From contig MHEI01000114.1 of assembly GCA_001805165.1 (NCBI GenBank), positions 1-5,021 on the forward strand: a stretch of 5,021 bases of DNA, written 5' to 3'. Shown here one piece after another: positions 4,514 to 5,021 of this stretch. The notes beneath the pieces were generated by a model. It was not told the DNA's origin and did not search any database. It worked only from the letters and a program-made list of their open reading frames with translations. The translations under genes and the position numbers were made by a program. The number at the start of each line of letters is the position of its first letter. Position 1 is the stretch's first letter. The stretch comes from Nitrospirae bacterium RBG_16_43_11 (GTDB lineage: Bacteria > Nitrospirota > 9FT-COMBO-42-15 > HDB-SIOI813).

Positions 4514-5021
4514 ATGCATATAAATAAATTATTAAGCATTATCACGCTGACAGGTATTCTGGTTATCAACACATCTTCCAATAGCTTCAGCCAGTCTTCA
4601 CAAACAGATGTGAAAAACCGGTTACAGGATGAACATACGTCAGATTATACGATCATAAAAGGTGATACACTATGGGATATATCAGAGGAATTTCTTAAGG
4701 ACCCGTTCCTTTGGCCCAATTTATGGGAGAACAATAGCTATATCAGTAACCCTGACCTTATTTTCCCCGGCAATAAATTGTCCATTCCATCTACTATCCG
4801 CTCCAAACCAGATACTGATAAAGGAGATGTGCCTGTTCCCGCGGATGAAGCAATATACCCTGACCAGGCTGCAATGCCTACCACTGAAGAATCTTCTCCT
4901 GTATCAGCACCTTTGCCTACATCTAAACCCGAAAGATCCCCTGTCCCCGCATCGCCTCCTGTTGTACAACCGGCCATATCATCAGACACAATCGAGGCCA
5001 GCGGCTATATCATAAACAAGA
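4514..5021 (+). CDS. Exported LysM-domain protein, N-terminal part (3' end outside window)
   Basis: 169 residues are visible and the frame is open at the window edge. Residues 1-26 look like a Sec signal peptide: basic start (HINK), hydrophobic core LLSIITLTGILVI (6-18), and likely cleavage after SFS (24-26). A single LysM domain follows at about 44-92: DYTIIKGDTLWDIS (44-57), KDPFLWPNLWENN (62-74) and NPDLIFPGNKLSIP (79-92). This is the Trp-rich variant with 'dP..WP.lW..N..I.NP.lI.PG' found in many envelope proteins. LysM binds N-acetylglucosamine-containing glycans such as peptidoglycan, so a periplasmic wall-associated role is expected. Residues about 93-160 are a Pro/Ser/Thr-rich, acidic, low-complexity linker. 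The last residues (SGYIINK) may begin a second folded domain, so the enzymatic or structural role is unknown. ATG 4514 has a good Shine-Dalgarno sequence. Confidence 0.88.
   Translation, partial: MHINKLLSIITLTGILVINTSSNSFSQSSQTDVKNRLQDEHTSDYTIIKGDTLWDISEEFLKDPFLWPNLWENNSYISNPDLIFPGNKLSIPSTIRSKPDTDKGDVPVPADEAIYPDQAAMPTTEESSPVSAPLPTSKPERSPVPASPPVVQPAISSDTIEASGYIINK

Noticed and set aside
4738..4989. Minus-strand Gly-rich 83-residue frame and the plus-strand 117-residue frame at 4662-5015
   Set aside because: Both are shadows of the LysM gene, produced by its Pro/Ser-rich linker in other frames.

Overview
The window reads as ordinary bacterial chromosome, most likely from a Gram-negative, non-enteric organism. 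The evidence is envelope and housekeeping genes, a LysM protein with a signal peptide, and AT-leaning codon use in most genes. I cannot place the taxon. The palindromic repeats and the mix of genes would suit a Nitrospirota-like or deltaproteobacterial lineage, but that is a guess. The first ~180 bases are about 56% GC (counted), clearly richer than the genes that follow.

Layout: (1) 2-178 (+), the C-terminal end of an MFS transporter of the YajR-like type. It converges on (2) 243-629 (-), a small YbaN/DUF454 inner-membrane protein. (3) 630-917 is a divergent intergenic region with one short inverted repeat and no convincing gene. (4) 918-1172 and 1162-1944 (+) are a two-gene unit overlapping by 11 nt: a YhbQ/UPF0213-type GIY-YIG protein and a TrmH/SpoU-family RNA 2'-O-ribose methyltransferase. 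(5) 1945-2635 holds no large gene but is full of structure: a hairpin straight after the methyltransferase, a possible 57-residue ORF, a weak terminator-like element, a minus-strand tRNA-Leu(UAG), a 127-bp imperfect palindrome one base from the tRNA 5' end, an array of a ~20-bp degenerate repeat, and another perfect hairpin. (6) 2636-4411 (+) is an SLC13/DASS-type permease with two cytoplasmic RCK_C (TrkA-C) domains, apparently transcribed from a promoter that places the transcript start on its own ATG. (7) 4514 to the end (+) is an exported LysM-domain protein, cut by the window edge, with its own promoter and Shine-Dalgarno sequence.

The genes do not form one pathway. The only tight operon is GIY-YIG plus methyltransferase; the permease and the LysM protein each seem to have their own promoter. 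The most unusual part is the tRNA-flanking repeat region (2252-2489). Its repeat has TG...CA-type ends and several copies in unequal spacing, which would fit the remains of IS21-family transposon ends or a MITE-like derivative. I see no transposase gene here and no firmly supported new system.
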